DNA of 64,000 bases from Planctomycetota bacterium. GTDB taxonomy: Bacteria > Planctomycetota > Phycisphaerae > Sedimentisphaerales > Anaerobacaceae. Below, one piece after another: positions 54,172 to 61,315 of this stretch. The notes below the pieces were generated by a model, which saw only the letters and a program-made list of their open reading frames with translations, had not been told where the DNA came from and made no database searches. Position numbers and translations under genes: made by a program. Positions within the stretch are counted from its first letter, which is position 1; the number at the start of each line of letters is the position of its first letter. Location of the stretch: NCBI GenBank assembly GCA_023481165.1, contig JAMCWO010000150.1, positions 23,889 to 87,888 of the forward strand, given 5' to 3'.

Positions 54172-54200
54172 TTGAAAGTTGGCGCTCGAAAGTCTACACT
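54172..54200 (+). promoter_or_regulatory. Sigma-70-like promoter placing the start at the ATG of the UroD-family gene
   Basis: TTGAAA (54172-54177), a 17-bp spacer and TACACT (54195-54200), with 6 nt to the ATG at 54207. The expected start point coincides with the start codon, predicting a leaderless mRNA. No Shine-Dalgarno sequence lies before the ATG. Confidence 0.55.
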
Positions 54201-54206
54201 TCCCCT

Positions 54207-55229
54207 ATGACACCGAAAGAACGAATTCAGGCGACCCTGCGGGGCCAGCCCGTAGACCGCCCCGCCGTGACACCGATCTTCATGTCGTGGGCGGCCGGCT
54301 TCATCCGTCGCACCTACCGCGACTACTATCTCGACGGCGATGTCCTCGCCGCGTCGCAACTGGCCGTGACGAAGGCGTTCAACCTGGATCAGGTCAGTGC
54401 CATCAGCGACCCCTGGCGCGAAGCCTCGGCGTACGGGATGGAGTTCGATTATCCTGAGCATGGTGTGGGCCGCCCCCACAGCGTGCTGATCCGATCACCC
54501 CAGGACATCGCGCGTATTCGGCCCTTTGCCATCGAGCAGGCCGAACGGCCCGCCCAGCGGATTGCGAGTGTACGTAAGATGGCCCAGGCCGTCGGCCGGA
54601 CGCACAGTGTCCTCGGCTGGGTGGAGGGACCTTTGGCGACGTATGCCGATCTCCGCGGCGTGGAGAGCATGTTCCTCGACCTGATCGACAACCCGCAGAT
54701 GTACCTCCAAGCCGCTGAGGTCATCATCGACAACCAGATCCGCTTCGCCCGGGCCCAAGTGGCCGGCGGCGCGGACATGGTCGGCGTGGGCGATTCCGTC
54801 GCCAGCCTGGTCAGCCCGCCGATGTACCAGCGGTTCGTCCTGCCGTTCGAGAAGCGGCTCTTCGACGCGATCCATGGGGCCGGGGCCGCCGTCAAGCTCC
54901 ACGTCTGCGGCGACATCAGCAACAGCATCCAATTCATGGCGCAGACTGGTTGTGACATCATCGACGTCGACTGGATGGTCGCGCTGGACGAGGCAAGAGC
55001 GGCGGTCGGGCCGGAGATCACCCTCGCCGGCAACTTCGACCCCTCCGCGGTCCTCTTGCAGGGGACGCCCCAGGAGGTAGCCGATGCCGCGCGGCGCAAT
55101 ATCGAAATGGGCGGCCAACGGTTCATTCTCCAGCCCGGCTGTGAGGTCCCCCCCGGCACCCCCGAAGCGAACATCCGGGCCTTCTGCCCCTGCGAAGGTT
55201 GCCTGATCCGCAAACGATTCGCTCTCTGA
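54207..55229 (+). CDS. Uroporphyrinogen decarboxylase-family methyltransferase-like protein
   Basis: A 340-residue protein of the UroD/MtaA/CmuA superfamily. It has MTPKERIQATLRGQPVDRPAVTP at the start, GWVEGPLATYADLRG, GGADMVGVGDSVASLVSP, AVKLHVCGDISNSI and GNFDPSAVL. It ends in GCEVPPGTPEANIRAF with C-terminal cysteines (FCPCEGC). The HVCG motif and C-terminal cysteines fit zinc-dependent corrinoid methyltransferases rather than HemE. No corrinoid protein lies nearby, so the substrate is open. Start fixed by the promoter and lack of an alternative. Confidence 0.88.
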   Translation: MTPKERIQATLRGQPVDRPAVTPIFMSWAAGFIRRTYRDYYLDGDVLAASQLAVTKAFNLDQVSAISDPWREASAYGMEFDYPEHGVGRPHSVLIRSPQDIARIRPFAIEQAERPAQRIASVRKMAQAVGRTHSVLGWVEGPLATYADLRGVESMFLDLIDNPQMYLQAAEVIIDNQIRFARAQVAGGADMVGVGDSVASLVSPPMYQRFVLPFEKRLFDAIHGAGAAVKLHVCGDISNSIQFMAQTGCDIIDVDWMVALDEARAAVGPEITLAGNFDPSAVLLQGTPQEVADAARRNIEMGGQRFILQPGCEVPPGTPEANIRAFCPCEGCLIRKRFAL

Positions 55230-55274
55230 TTATGAGATCAGGCGAAGGTCGGCCGAAAGCGAAATGAAGTGCGA

Positions 55275-56399
55275 TTACGAGTTGAACAAGCGTGTGAGCC
55301 GATCCGCAACCTCGTCCATCTCCGCCTGCGTGGTCGTCCTGCCAAGGCTGAAGCGTATGGCTCCCAAACCAATGTCTGGCGGCAGGCCCATCGCATGAAG
55401 CACCGGCGACATCTCCTGCCGTCCCTCGTGGCAGGCGGACCCCGTAGAAGCGGCTATACCGTCCAATGCGGCCAGCAGCTCGGCCCCGATGCACCCCCGG
55501 AGGGAAACGTTGAGCGTGTTCGGCAGCCGCAAGTCCGGATGCCCGTTGAGGATGACCCGTTCGCCAAGCGATGCATGGAGTCGTTCCCAGAGCCGATCTC
55601 TCAATTGGCGGACCGACGGCATGCCCAACCACGGCTTGGCAATCCGGCACGCCGTACCCAGGCCCACGTCCAGTAGAACGTTCTCGGTTCCCGCCCGGCG
55701 TCCCGACTCGTGGCCCGCACCGTGGATCAGCGGCTCAAGGGGTGTGGCCCGGCGCACATAAAGCGCACCGACACCTTTCGGTGCATACAGCTTGTGGCCG
55801 GCCACGGTGAGCAAGTCCACACCCAACTCGTCCACCTGTGTCTCGATCTTGCCGACAGTCTGCGCTGCGTCGGTATGAAACGTCACACCTCGCTCGCGTG
55901 CGATCGCGGCGATTTCGCCGATGGGTTGAATTGTGCCGACTTCGTTGTTCGCGTGCATCACCGTTATCAGAATCGTCCGGCGGGTGATGGCCCTTCGCAC
56001 ATCTTCGGGATCGATCATGCCGGTACGATCTACCGGCAAGTATGTCACTTGTGCCCCGAGTTTCTCTAAAAAGCGGCAAGGTTCGAGCACCGCCGGGTGC
56101 TCAATCTGACTGGTGATGATATGTTTGCCACGGTCGCGGCGTGCGAAGAAGACCCCCTTGATGGCGTGGTTGTTCGACTCGCTGCCCCCGCTCGTAAAGA
56201 CGATTTCCGAGGGATCGCAGCCCAGGAGTCCCGCCACTTCCGCGCGGGCGTGCTCCACGGCATCCTTGGCGGGCGCACCGGCCCAGTGGTGGCTGGAGGG
56301 ATTGCCGAAGTGCTCGGACAGGTAGGGTCGCATGGCCTCCGCAACTTCCGGCGCGATCGGCGTGCTGGCGTTGAAGTCGAGATAAATCCTGCTTCGCAT
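55275..56399 (-). CDS. Cysteine desulfurase (NifS/IscS type)
   Basis: A 374-residue PLP enzyme. It has YLDFNASTPIAPEVAEAM, GGSESNNHAIKG, the PLP lysine Lys203 in TVAGHKLYAPKGVGAL and the active-site Cys323 in GIAASTGSACHEGRQ, in a short loop as in group II or NifS-like enzymes. It removes sulfur from cysteine to form a persulfide. The ATG at 56399 follows AAGGAT. It is the last gene of the minus-strand cluster led by the ArsR-rhodanese regulator, so a sulfur-donor role in that pathway is plausible. No IscU partner nearby. Confidence 0.93.
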   Translation of the reverse strand: MRSRIYLDFNASTPIAPEVAEAMRPYLSEHFGNPSSHHWAGAPAKDAVEHARAEVAGLLGCDPSEIVFTSGGSESNNHAIKGVFFARRDRGKHIITSQIEHPAVLEPCRFLEKLGAQVTYLPVDRTGMIDPEDVRRAITRRTILITVMHANNEVGTIQPIGEIAAIARERGVTFHTDAAQTVGKIETQVDELGVDLLTVAGHKLYAPKGVGALYVRRATPLEPLIHGAGHESGRRAGTENVLLDVGLGTACRIAKPWLGMPSVRQLRDRLWERLHASLGERVILNGHPDLRLPNTLNVSLRGCIGAELLAALDGIAASTGSACHEGRQEMSPVLHAMGLPPDIGLGAIRFSLGRTTTQAEMDEVADRLTRLFNS

Positions 56400-56426
56400 A
56401 TCCGATATCCTTATACCGCTGCTGTC

Positions 56427-56656
56427 TCAAAAACTGTAGCGCATGGCGGCATACACGTTCGTGTCGTCGCGAAACTGGCCAAAGGACGTTTGCGGGCTTT
56501 GGCCGAGAAAAGCGTTTGCCCCTCCTTCCACAGACCAGTGGTCATTGATCCGGTAGTGTGCGTTGGGCCGGAGATACGCGTCGTTGTCCGAAGGAGAGTA
56601 GAAAATGAACAACGATAGTCTGAGATTCTGGTACAGGGCCAGCTTTGTCAATCTCA
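56427..56656 (-). pseudogene. C-terminal remnant of an outer-membrane beta-barrel protein (DUF1302-like)
   Basis: The frame from about 56656 to the stop at 56427 encodes about 75 residues with alternating beta-strand character: YQNLRLSLFIFYSPSDNDAYLRP, HYRINDHWSVEGGANAF, FGQFRDDTNVYAAMRYSF. It ends in a terminal Phe like outer-membrane barrels. The FYSPSD and RPNAHYRINDHW runs resemble the end of DUF1302 proteins. Nothing of the N-terminal several hundred residues is present, because the frame upstream belongs to the shadow of another gene. It is a leftover of a deleted gene, or a fragment. Confidence 0.5.
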
Positions 56657-56659
56657 AGG

Positions 56660-57064
56660 TCAGAACGTGCCGTTCGCAGGAAAACGAGCAAACAGTTCTT
56701 TCAGCTTCGGATTGAAGACAAACGTCCCCCAATAAAGAATCGCGCCGATGCCGGCCACAGCGGTCAGCTTGACGCCCAGAGCGATCCAGCCGCTCACCGC
56801 CAGATTCATGATCGTGCCGTGGAACAATAGGTGCACGGCGGGAAAGGCAAAGCCCGTGGTCACCAGCACGAGCAGGGCCGCCCAACAGATCGGCGGCTGC
56901 GTGGTGATCACATCCTCCATCAGCCGATCCATGTTGTAGATGATCCGTTTCTCGTACCGGGATCGGGCCCTCACGATGCGGGCCATGTAGAAAGGCCCTG
57001 CAACGCAGGCCACAACCGCGAGGTTGTGCAAGGCCAACAGAATGCTGTAGATCGCCTTTTCCAT
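56660..57064 (-). CDS. Predicted four-helix integral membrane protein
   Basis: A 134-residue protein with four hydrophobic segments (about residues 4-25, 57-76, 80-100 and 100-122). A charged loop between the first two contains RSRYEKRIIYNMDRLMED. No recognised family motif. AAGGA lies upstream of the ATG at 57064, 21 bp after the frameshifted end of the nucleoside phosphorylase. Its position in an ArsR-rhodanese-led cluster suggests membrane transport or a redox role, but the sequence does not show it. Confidence 0.6.
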   Translation of the reverse strand: MEKAIYSILLALHNLAVVACVAGPFYMARIVRARSRYEKRIIYNMDRLMEDVITTQPPICWAALLVLVTTGFAFPAVHLLFHGTIMNLAVSGWIALGVKLTAVAGIGAILYWGTFVFNPKLKELFARFPANGTF

Positions 57065-57085
57065 TGTCTCGTGTTCCTTTCTCGC

Positions 57086-57194
57086 TCAGGATATGATTGC
57101 GTGGTCTGCGTCCTTCCAGGCTTGTGCCAGCCGGAGGACCAGAGCAACCATCGCTCTATTTCCGTTCGCTTCGCCCTTCTCGAAGTCGTTCTCA
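57086..57194 (-). pseudogene. Out-of-frame C-terminal tail of the nucleoside phosphorylase
   Basis: Directly after the stop of the phosphorylase frame, the neighbouring frame encodes ENDFEKGEANGNRAMVALVL and then RLAQAWKDADHAIIS with a TGA at 57086-57088. FEKG...G...A...A..W is the kind of ending expected for the enzyme. Removing one T in GGTTGAG (57194) joins the two frames. Either a real frameshift or an assembly error. Confidence 0.7.
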
Positions 57195-57893
57195 ACCGTT
57201 CCCATCAATCACATTCGTGACACGGGCGAAGCAAATGACCGGGCAGTCCTTGGCTTGGGCAAACGCATAGAGCGCCGCGGCTTCCATTTCGACCGCTAAT
57301 AACCCTTCACTGCGAGCGAAAGCAATTGCCTCTGCGGTTTCACGAAACGGCGCATCCGTAGTCCACGCACCCCCTGGTACGACACGGGGTTCGCCGGACA
57401 ACACGCTCTGTGCGATATCCCGAAGGGATGGCGACAGGTGCGCATAGGCCGCCGGCGGCAGGTAGTGATAGCTGGTTCCTTCATCCCGCAGCGCCCGGTC
57501 GATGAGCACGAAGTACGGCGGATCGCCCGCAGGGTGAAGCTGCCCGGCCGAGGTGACGCTGACCAGCAACCGGCACCCCGAGGCAAACATCTCTTCGGCC
57601 ACCAGGACAGCAAACGATGCGCCGACCGCGCAACCTACTACCCCGATGGTTGCGGTGGGATGCGCCAGCTCGAACATCTCCGTGTGATAGCAGGCCCAGT
57701 GAGGATGGCGGCGTGCGCCGCCGGCGCGCAACTGCCGCCAAAGGTCCCCGTCCGGGTCGAGCACACAGATTTCCGACACAGAGCCGGTCGGCACGGCTTT
57801 CTGTCGGCGCGCCTCGCGCAACAACCCTTCCGGCGAAAAGACGGAAGGCCGGTCAAAATGCTTGTGGTTGAGGATCGGACTCATCCTACCCAT
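57192..57893 (-). CDS. Nucleoside phosphorylase-family protein, frameshifted near C-terminus
   Basis: A 233-residue frame with MSPILNHKHF, GVVGCAVGASFAVLVAEEMFASGC, VSVTSAGQLHPAGD, LLAVEMEAAALYAFA and FARVTN. The ME-E-A pattern and phosphate/ribose-binding glycine turn are those of PNP/UP family phosphorylases. As read, it stops at 57192, before the family's C-terminal helix; that helix is encoded in the next frame to 57086. Repaired length would be about 268 residues. It lies after the CGGC gene (10 bp). Substrate unknown. Confidence 0.72.
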   Translation of the reverse strand: MGRMSPILNHKHFDRPSVFSPEGLLREARRQKAVPTGSVSEICVLDPDGDLWRQLRAGGARRHPHWACYHTEMFELAHPTATIGVVGCAVGASFAVLVAEEMFASGCRLLVSVTSAGQLHPAGDPPYFVLIDRALRDEGTSYHYLPPAAYAHLSPSLRDIAQSVLSGEPRVVPGGAWTTDAPFRETAEAIAFARSEGLLAVEMEAAALYAFAQAKDCPVICFARVTNVIDGNG

Positions 57894-57903
57894 CTCAGCA
57901 CGC

Positions 57904-58236
57904 TCAGTGAGTGAACTCGATAATCTCCACATTGTTGCCGACCTTCCTGGCTACGGTATCGCGCATGGTCGCGTAATGCGGACAGGGAAACCCGACAGGG
58001 GTTCCCTTGGAGATGCAGGAAGCGAAGGCGATGGCTTCCGCGCCGCGATCCACCATGATCTTCGCGCGGAACACCGCTCGTTTTCCCGGACAACCGCCAC
58101 AACTGGTGAATCCCACGATCTCGACCGGACCCGTCTTTTCAAAGGCGAGCTTGCCCTCGGACGCGACTTTGAAATCGGTGGTTCCGGGACAGACATCCTC
58201 GGTTTGTTGACAGTGAATGATCCCAACCTTCTTCAT
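57904..58236 (-). CDS. CGGC-domain protein
   Basis: A 110-residue protein with the name-giving motif TSCGGCPGKRAVFRAKIM. Further cysteines lie at CQQTEDVCPG near the N-terminus and FASCISKG and PCPHY in the C-terminal half. The family is thought to bind a metal or iron-sulfur cluster through these cysteines; no reaction is assigned. It overlaps the ArsR-rhodanese gene by 4 bp (ATGA), so the two are translated together. Confidence 0.85.
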   Translation of the reverse strand: MKKVGIIHCQQTEDVCPGTTDFKVASEGKLAFEKTGPVEIVGFTSCGGCPGKRAVFRAKIMVDRGAEAIAFASCISKGTPVGFPCPHYATMRDTVARKVGNNVEIIEFTH

Positions 58237-58928
58237 TTCGATTCCTTCACGGCAGGCATAGGTTCTGTTTCCAGGGGGAGTCCTCGCGCCCGCCAGTCCC
58301 AGACTCCCAGGTCGAGACGGACCGCGTGAAAACCTTTCTCGCGCAGCCGCCGCACCGCCTCGACCGCCAGCACGCAGTACGGCCCCCGGCAATAGGCCAC
58401 GATCTCGCGTCCACGAGGCAGCTCCGCCAGCCGGCCCTCCAGCCCCTCCAGCGGGACCGAGAACGCCCCAGGCAGGTGCCCCGCCCGGTATTCCTCGGGT
58501 GGACGCACGTCGATGACGAACGCCTCGCCTTCGCGCACCCGGCGAACGAGTTCGTCCCGGCCGACCGGCTCCGCCTCGTTCAATTCGGTAACCAGGCGGT
58601 GTTTTGCCTGCTCCAACTGGACTGCCTGACTGTCCGCCAGCACCCGCAGCGCCCTGATGAATTCGCCCACCTCGCGGACGGCGAGACGATAACGGGCGAA
58701 GAGCCCTTCCTTGGAGCGATCCACGAGCCGGGCGCGCAGGAGTACCTGCAGGTGCTGGGAGGTGTTGGCCACGGTCTGGCCGGACATCTGGGCCAACTCC
58801 TCCACAGTGCGGTCGCCCTGCGCCAGCAGGTCCAGCAATTCCACCCGCACCGGGCTGGCAACGGTCTTTCCCACGCCCGCCAGTGCGGCGTAAACAGCAT
58901 TCTTCAACTTTCGTCCTTGTATGGCCAT
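58233..58928 (-). CDS. ArsR-family repressor fused to rhodanese domain
   Basis: A 231-residue protein. An N-terminal winged helix-turn-helix of ArsR type (about residues 1-90, with VRVELLDLLAQGDRTVEELAQ and NTSQHLQVLLRARLVD) is followed by a rhodanese domain (about residues 125-215, with VIDVRPPEEYRAGHLPGA and the active loop CRGPYC). Such fusions are known and are thought to sense sulfane sulfur or persulfides through the rhodanese cysteine. The ATG at 58928 was chosen over a TTG at 58946 that lies in the operator. A perfect inverted repeat and a promoter sit just upstream, implying autorepression. Confidence 0.9.
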   Translation of the reverse strand: MAIQGRKLKNAVYAALAGVGKTVASPVRVELLDLLAQGDRTVEELAQMSGQTVANTSQHLQVLLRARLVDRSKEGLFARYRLAVREVGEFIRALRVLADSQAVQLEQAKHRLVTELNEAEPVGRDELVRRVREGEAFVIDVRPPEEYRAGHLPGAFSVPLEGLEGRLAELPRGREIVAYCRGPYCVLAVEAVRRLREKGFHAVRLDLGVWDWRARGLPLETEPMPAVKESK

Positions 58929-58940
58929 GCGGCGCCCACT

Positions 58941-58960
58941 ATTCAAGAAATCTCTTGAAT
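58941..58960. promoter_or_regulatory. ArsR-type operator, perfect 8-bp inverted repeat
   Basis: ATTCAAGA (58941-58948), a 4-bp spacer and TCTTGAAT (58953-58960). It lies directly downstream of the -10 box of the arsR-rhodanese promoter and includes the probable start point, where a bound repressor would block initiation. The half-site spacing fits a dimeric ArsR/SmtB protein. Confidence 0.75.
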
Positions 58961-58988
58961 ATTATATCTGAGCACGACCGCCCGTCAA
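58961..58988 (-). promoter_or_regulatory. Promoter of the ArsR-rhodanese-led cluster
   Basis: On the minus strand TTGACG (58983-58988), a 16-bp spacer and TATAAT (58961-58966), followed at once by the inverted repeat at 58941-58960. Close to sigma-70 consensus. The remaining 236 bp up to the debranching-enzyme end at 59225 show no gene. Confidence 0.65.
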
Positions 58989-59224
58989 GAAGAAAGAACC
59001 GGGCGCTTTGGGAAGAGACTGGTGTCGGCCAGGTATTCGCAGCCTCCTGCGAAATGACGATTGCGCGCCCCCACACCGCGCGCTTTCCGTGGCTTGGCCA
59101 GGATTACCAGGTCTCGCACCGCAAGCAAGCTTCTCTCCCGCCCTCCAGATTCGTCCGCTTGGCTCGGCAACAGATGGCTCAAATGCTCACGCGGTAGCCG
59201 TGTGGTAGTGGCTTGGCGTATGCG

Positions 59225-61288
59225 TCACTCGGTTGTAACCATGTGGTAGATGCGGAGAATCTCGGCTACGCTCCAAGCTTGGGCGGGGCAGCCGGCGGGC
59301 CGGTGTGGCGGGTCGCCGTCGAAGACCTCGGAGATGCTGCCGAGACAACCGTCTTCCACCAAGTGACGGAGCAACGGGCGCAGGAATTCGGCTGCATCGC
59401 TCTTGCTTTCCACGCTGTGGCCACGGACCTTCAGATAGGCTTCGAGGAAGGGACCCATCAGATAGGGCCAGACCGTGCCCTGGTGATAGGCCTCATCCCG
59501 GCACCGGGGCGAGCCTTCGTAGCGGCCTTTGTACGCCGGATCCCGGCTGCTCAGCGTGCGCGGTCCATAGGGTGTCAACAGTTTCTGCTCCATGGTGTTC
59601 ACCACGGCCCATTGCTGCGCGCGGGTCAGGGGCGGGCCGAACGGCAGCGCTACGGCGAAAATCTGGTTTGGGCGCAGACTGGCGTCCACCGTTCCGTCCG
59701 GCAGCACCACATCGTTGAGGTACCCCAACTCCGCATTCCAAAACAGCTTGCAGAAGCTCCGACCAGCCTGCTCAGCCATGGCCGCATACCGGCGGGCCTC
59801 GGGCAACTGCTGCCCCTCGCAGAATCTCTGCAGGCGAAGCAACGCGTTGTGCCAGAGGGCATTGATCTCGACGGCTTTGCCATAACGAGGCGTAAACGCG
59901 ATCCCGTCGCACTTGGCGTCCATCCACGTCAATTGCGTGTTCTGGTCCCCCGCCGTAATCAGACCATCGGCGTCGGCGTGAATGCCGAAGTGCGTCCCCG
60001 CCTGATAAGCGTCAATGATCCCCCGGATCGCCGGCAGGAGCCGCTGGGAGAATTCATCAACATTCCCGGCGGCCTCCAGATACTCGAAGGCCGCATGGAT
60101 GAACCAGAGCGAGGCATCGACACTGTTGAACTGGGCTTCACCGGTGCGGTCGTCGAACCGGTTCGGGATCATGCCGCGATCGGCCGCGGCCGCGAAGGTG
60201 CTCAACACCGACCCGGCTTCCTTGTGCCGTCCCGTGGCCAGCAGCAGCCCGGGGAGAGAGAGAAACGTGTCCCGGCCCCAATCCGCGAACCACGGGTACC
60301 CCGCGACAACAGTCGTCCGATCACCGCCGCTGCTGCGACGCTTGACAACGAACTGGTCGGCGGCCAGGCACAGGATGCGGTGGGTCTTTTCCCGGGCGGC
60401 GGCTTGCTCCCAGAGCCGCTGCTGATGAAGCCGCAGATCCTCCTTGATGGCGTCGGGCCCAACCGCTGGTTCGGATTCCCCGGCCGCCCCCAAATGCGCC
60501 CAGAACACGAAGCGTGTGCTGCCCTCGATATGTGTCTTGAAGAATCCTGGGGCCCACAGATCCTCCCGATAGGACAGACCCCGGTCCCGGTTGACGCGGT
60601 AGATGAAATTGAACCACCACTGCGGATCACTCTGGAATCGCGCCGGGGGACAGCTCAGCAGCAACCCGCAATCGGGGACCGCGGCATTCTGGATGTGGAC
60701 CAGATTGTCCGTAATCCGGCAAGTGAGGGGCGCACCCGACCTTTGGAGGGTATGGAAATCCCGCATGCCGACGAACGGACGCAGGACAAAATCGACAGGC
60801 TCGCGAACCTCCTCGAATGTATATTCCACGAGGACCGTGTCGGTATCCCGGGCCAAGTAGACCGATTTGCACAGATCGGCCGGCTGTGTGCGATACAGAA
60901 AGTGAGCGCCGATATCCCGGCGGAACTCCTGCTGCTGCGTGTACCCCTGCGGGGCGAAGCGGTCGGAGAACTCGAAGGTGGACAGTTCCAGGGCTGGTCC
61001 GTTCCACAAAAGCATTTCGAGGCAATTCGATAGTGTCATCAGCCGGCGGACCAGCGGATCGGGCGAGCCGACCAACAGGCCGTGGTAACCGCTGGTGTGG
61101 CCGCCGACGACCGTAGAGGAGGCGAAACTTCCCCGCGAATTCGTGAGAAGCCACTCCTTCTTCAGGAGGTCTTCGATCTTCCTGCCCCGGGTCGTGACCC
61201 GGACAATTTCTTCCGGGCTGTCCGCGTTGAAGTATGGAGTTTGAGTGTTGATGGTTGATTGGGGAGAGCCACTTCGTACTTCAAACAT
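59225..61288 (-). CDS. Glycogen debranching enzyme (amylo-alpha-1,6-glucosidase, GH133-like)
   Basis: A 687-residue protein. Its N-terminal beta-rich domain contains WLLTNSRGSFASSTVVGGHTSGYHGLLV, typical of the family, and its C-terminal (alpha/alpha)6 barrel contains GYPWFADWGRDTFLSLPGLLL, FNSVDASLWFIHAAFEYL, QLTWMDAKCDGIAFTPRYGKAVEINALWHNAL and YHQGTVWPYLMGPFLEAYL. It cleaves alpha-1,6 branches of glycogen. The frame begins in an AAGT-type repeat that gives MFEVRSGS; no better start codon lies between that and the conserved part. Last gene of an alpha-glucan trio, 27 bp after the GH57 gene. Confidence 0.93.
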   Translation of the reverse strand: MFEVRSGSPQSTINTQTPYFNADSPEEIVRVTTRGRKIEDLLKKEWLLTNSRGSFASSTVVGGHTSGYHGLLVGSPDPLVRRLMTLSNCLEMLLWNGPALELSTFEFSDRFAPQGYTQQQEFRRDIGAHFLYRTQPADLCKSVYLARDTDTVLVEYTFEEVREPVDFVLRPFVGMRDFHTLQRSGAPLTCRITDNLVHIQNAAVPDCGLLLSCPPARFQSDPQWWFNFIYRVNRDRGLSYREDLWAPGFFKTHIEGSTRFVFWAHLGAAGESEPAVGPDAIKEDLRLHQQRLWEQAAAREKTHRILCLAADQFVVKRRSSGGDRTTVVAGYPWFADWGRDTFLSLPGLLLATGRHKEAGSVLSTFAAAADRGMIPNRFDDRTGEAQFNSVDASLWFIHAAFEYLEAAGNVDEFSQRLLPAIRGIIDAYQAGTHFGIHADADGLITAGDQNTQLTWMDAKCDGIAFTPRYGKAVEINALWHNALLRLQRFCEGQQLPEARRYAAMAEQAGRSFCKLFWNAELGYLNDVVLPDGTVDASLRPNQIFAVALPFGPPLTRAQQWAVVNTMEQKLLTPYGPRTLSSRDPAYKGRYEGSPRCRDEAYHQGTVWPYLMGPFLEAYLKVRGHSVESKSDAAEFLRPLLRHLVEDGCLGSISEVFDGDPPHRPAGCPAQAWSVAEILRIYHMVTTE

Positions 61289-61312
61289 CAGACTTCACAC
61301 TTCCAACTTCCA
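61241..61312. repeat. AAGT-type repeat supplying the start of the debranching-enzyme frame
   Basis: Units GTTTGAGTGTTGATGGTTG and CTTCGTACTTCAAACATC, CACTTCCAACTTCC. They are the same kind as at 13199-13256; the string CTTCGTACTTC is shared exactly with that copy. Much of the 27-bp gap and the first about 15 codons of the debranching enzyme fall in it. Confidence 0.75.
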
Positions 61313-61315
61313 AGG

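Larger units (their letters stand above)
53729..54206. other. Intergenic region between divergent Gfo/Idh and UroD-family genes
   Basis: A 478-bp gap. The part nearest the Gfo/Idh gene (53729-53999) shows no gene or clear promoter motif. It is followed by an AAGT-type repeat (54000-54028), a palindromic element (54036-54111) and, adjoining the UroD-family gene, a sigma-70-like promoter (54172-54200). No RNA gene recognised. Confidence 0.6.

Noticed and set aside
58985-59182. 65-codon minus-strand frame upstream of the arsR-rhodanese promoter
   Set aside because: No motif, lies in the promoter-proximal gap, and has no ribosome site or homologous pattern.
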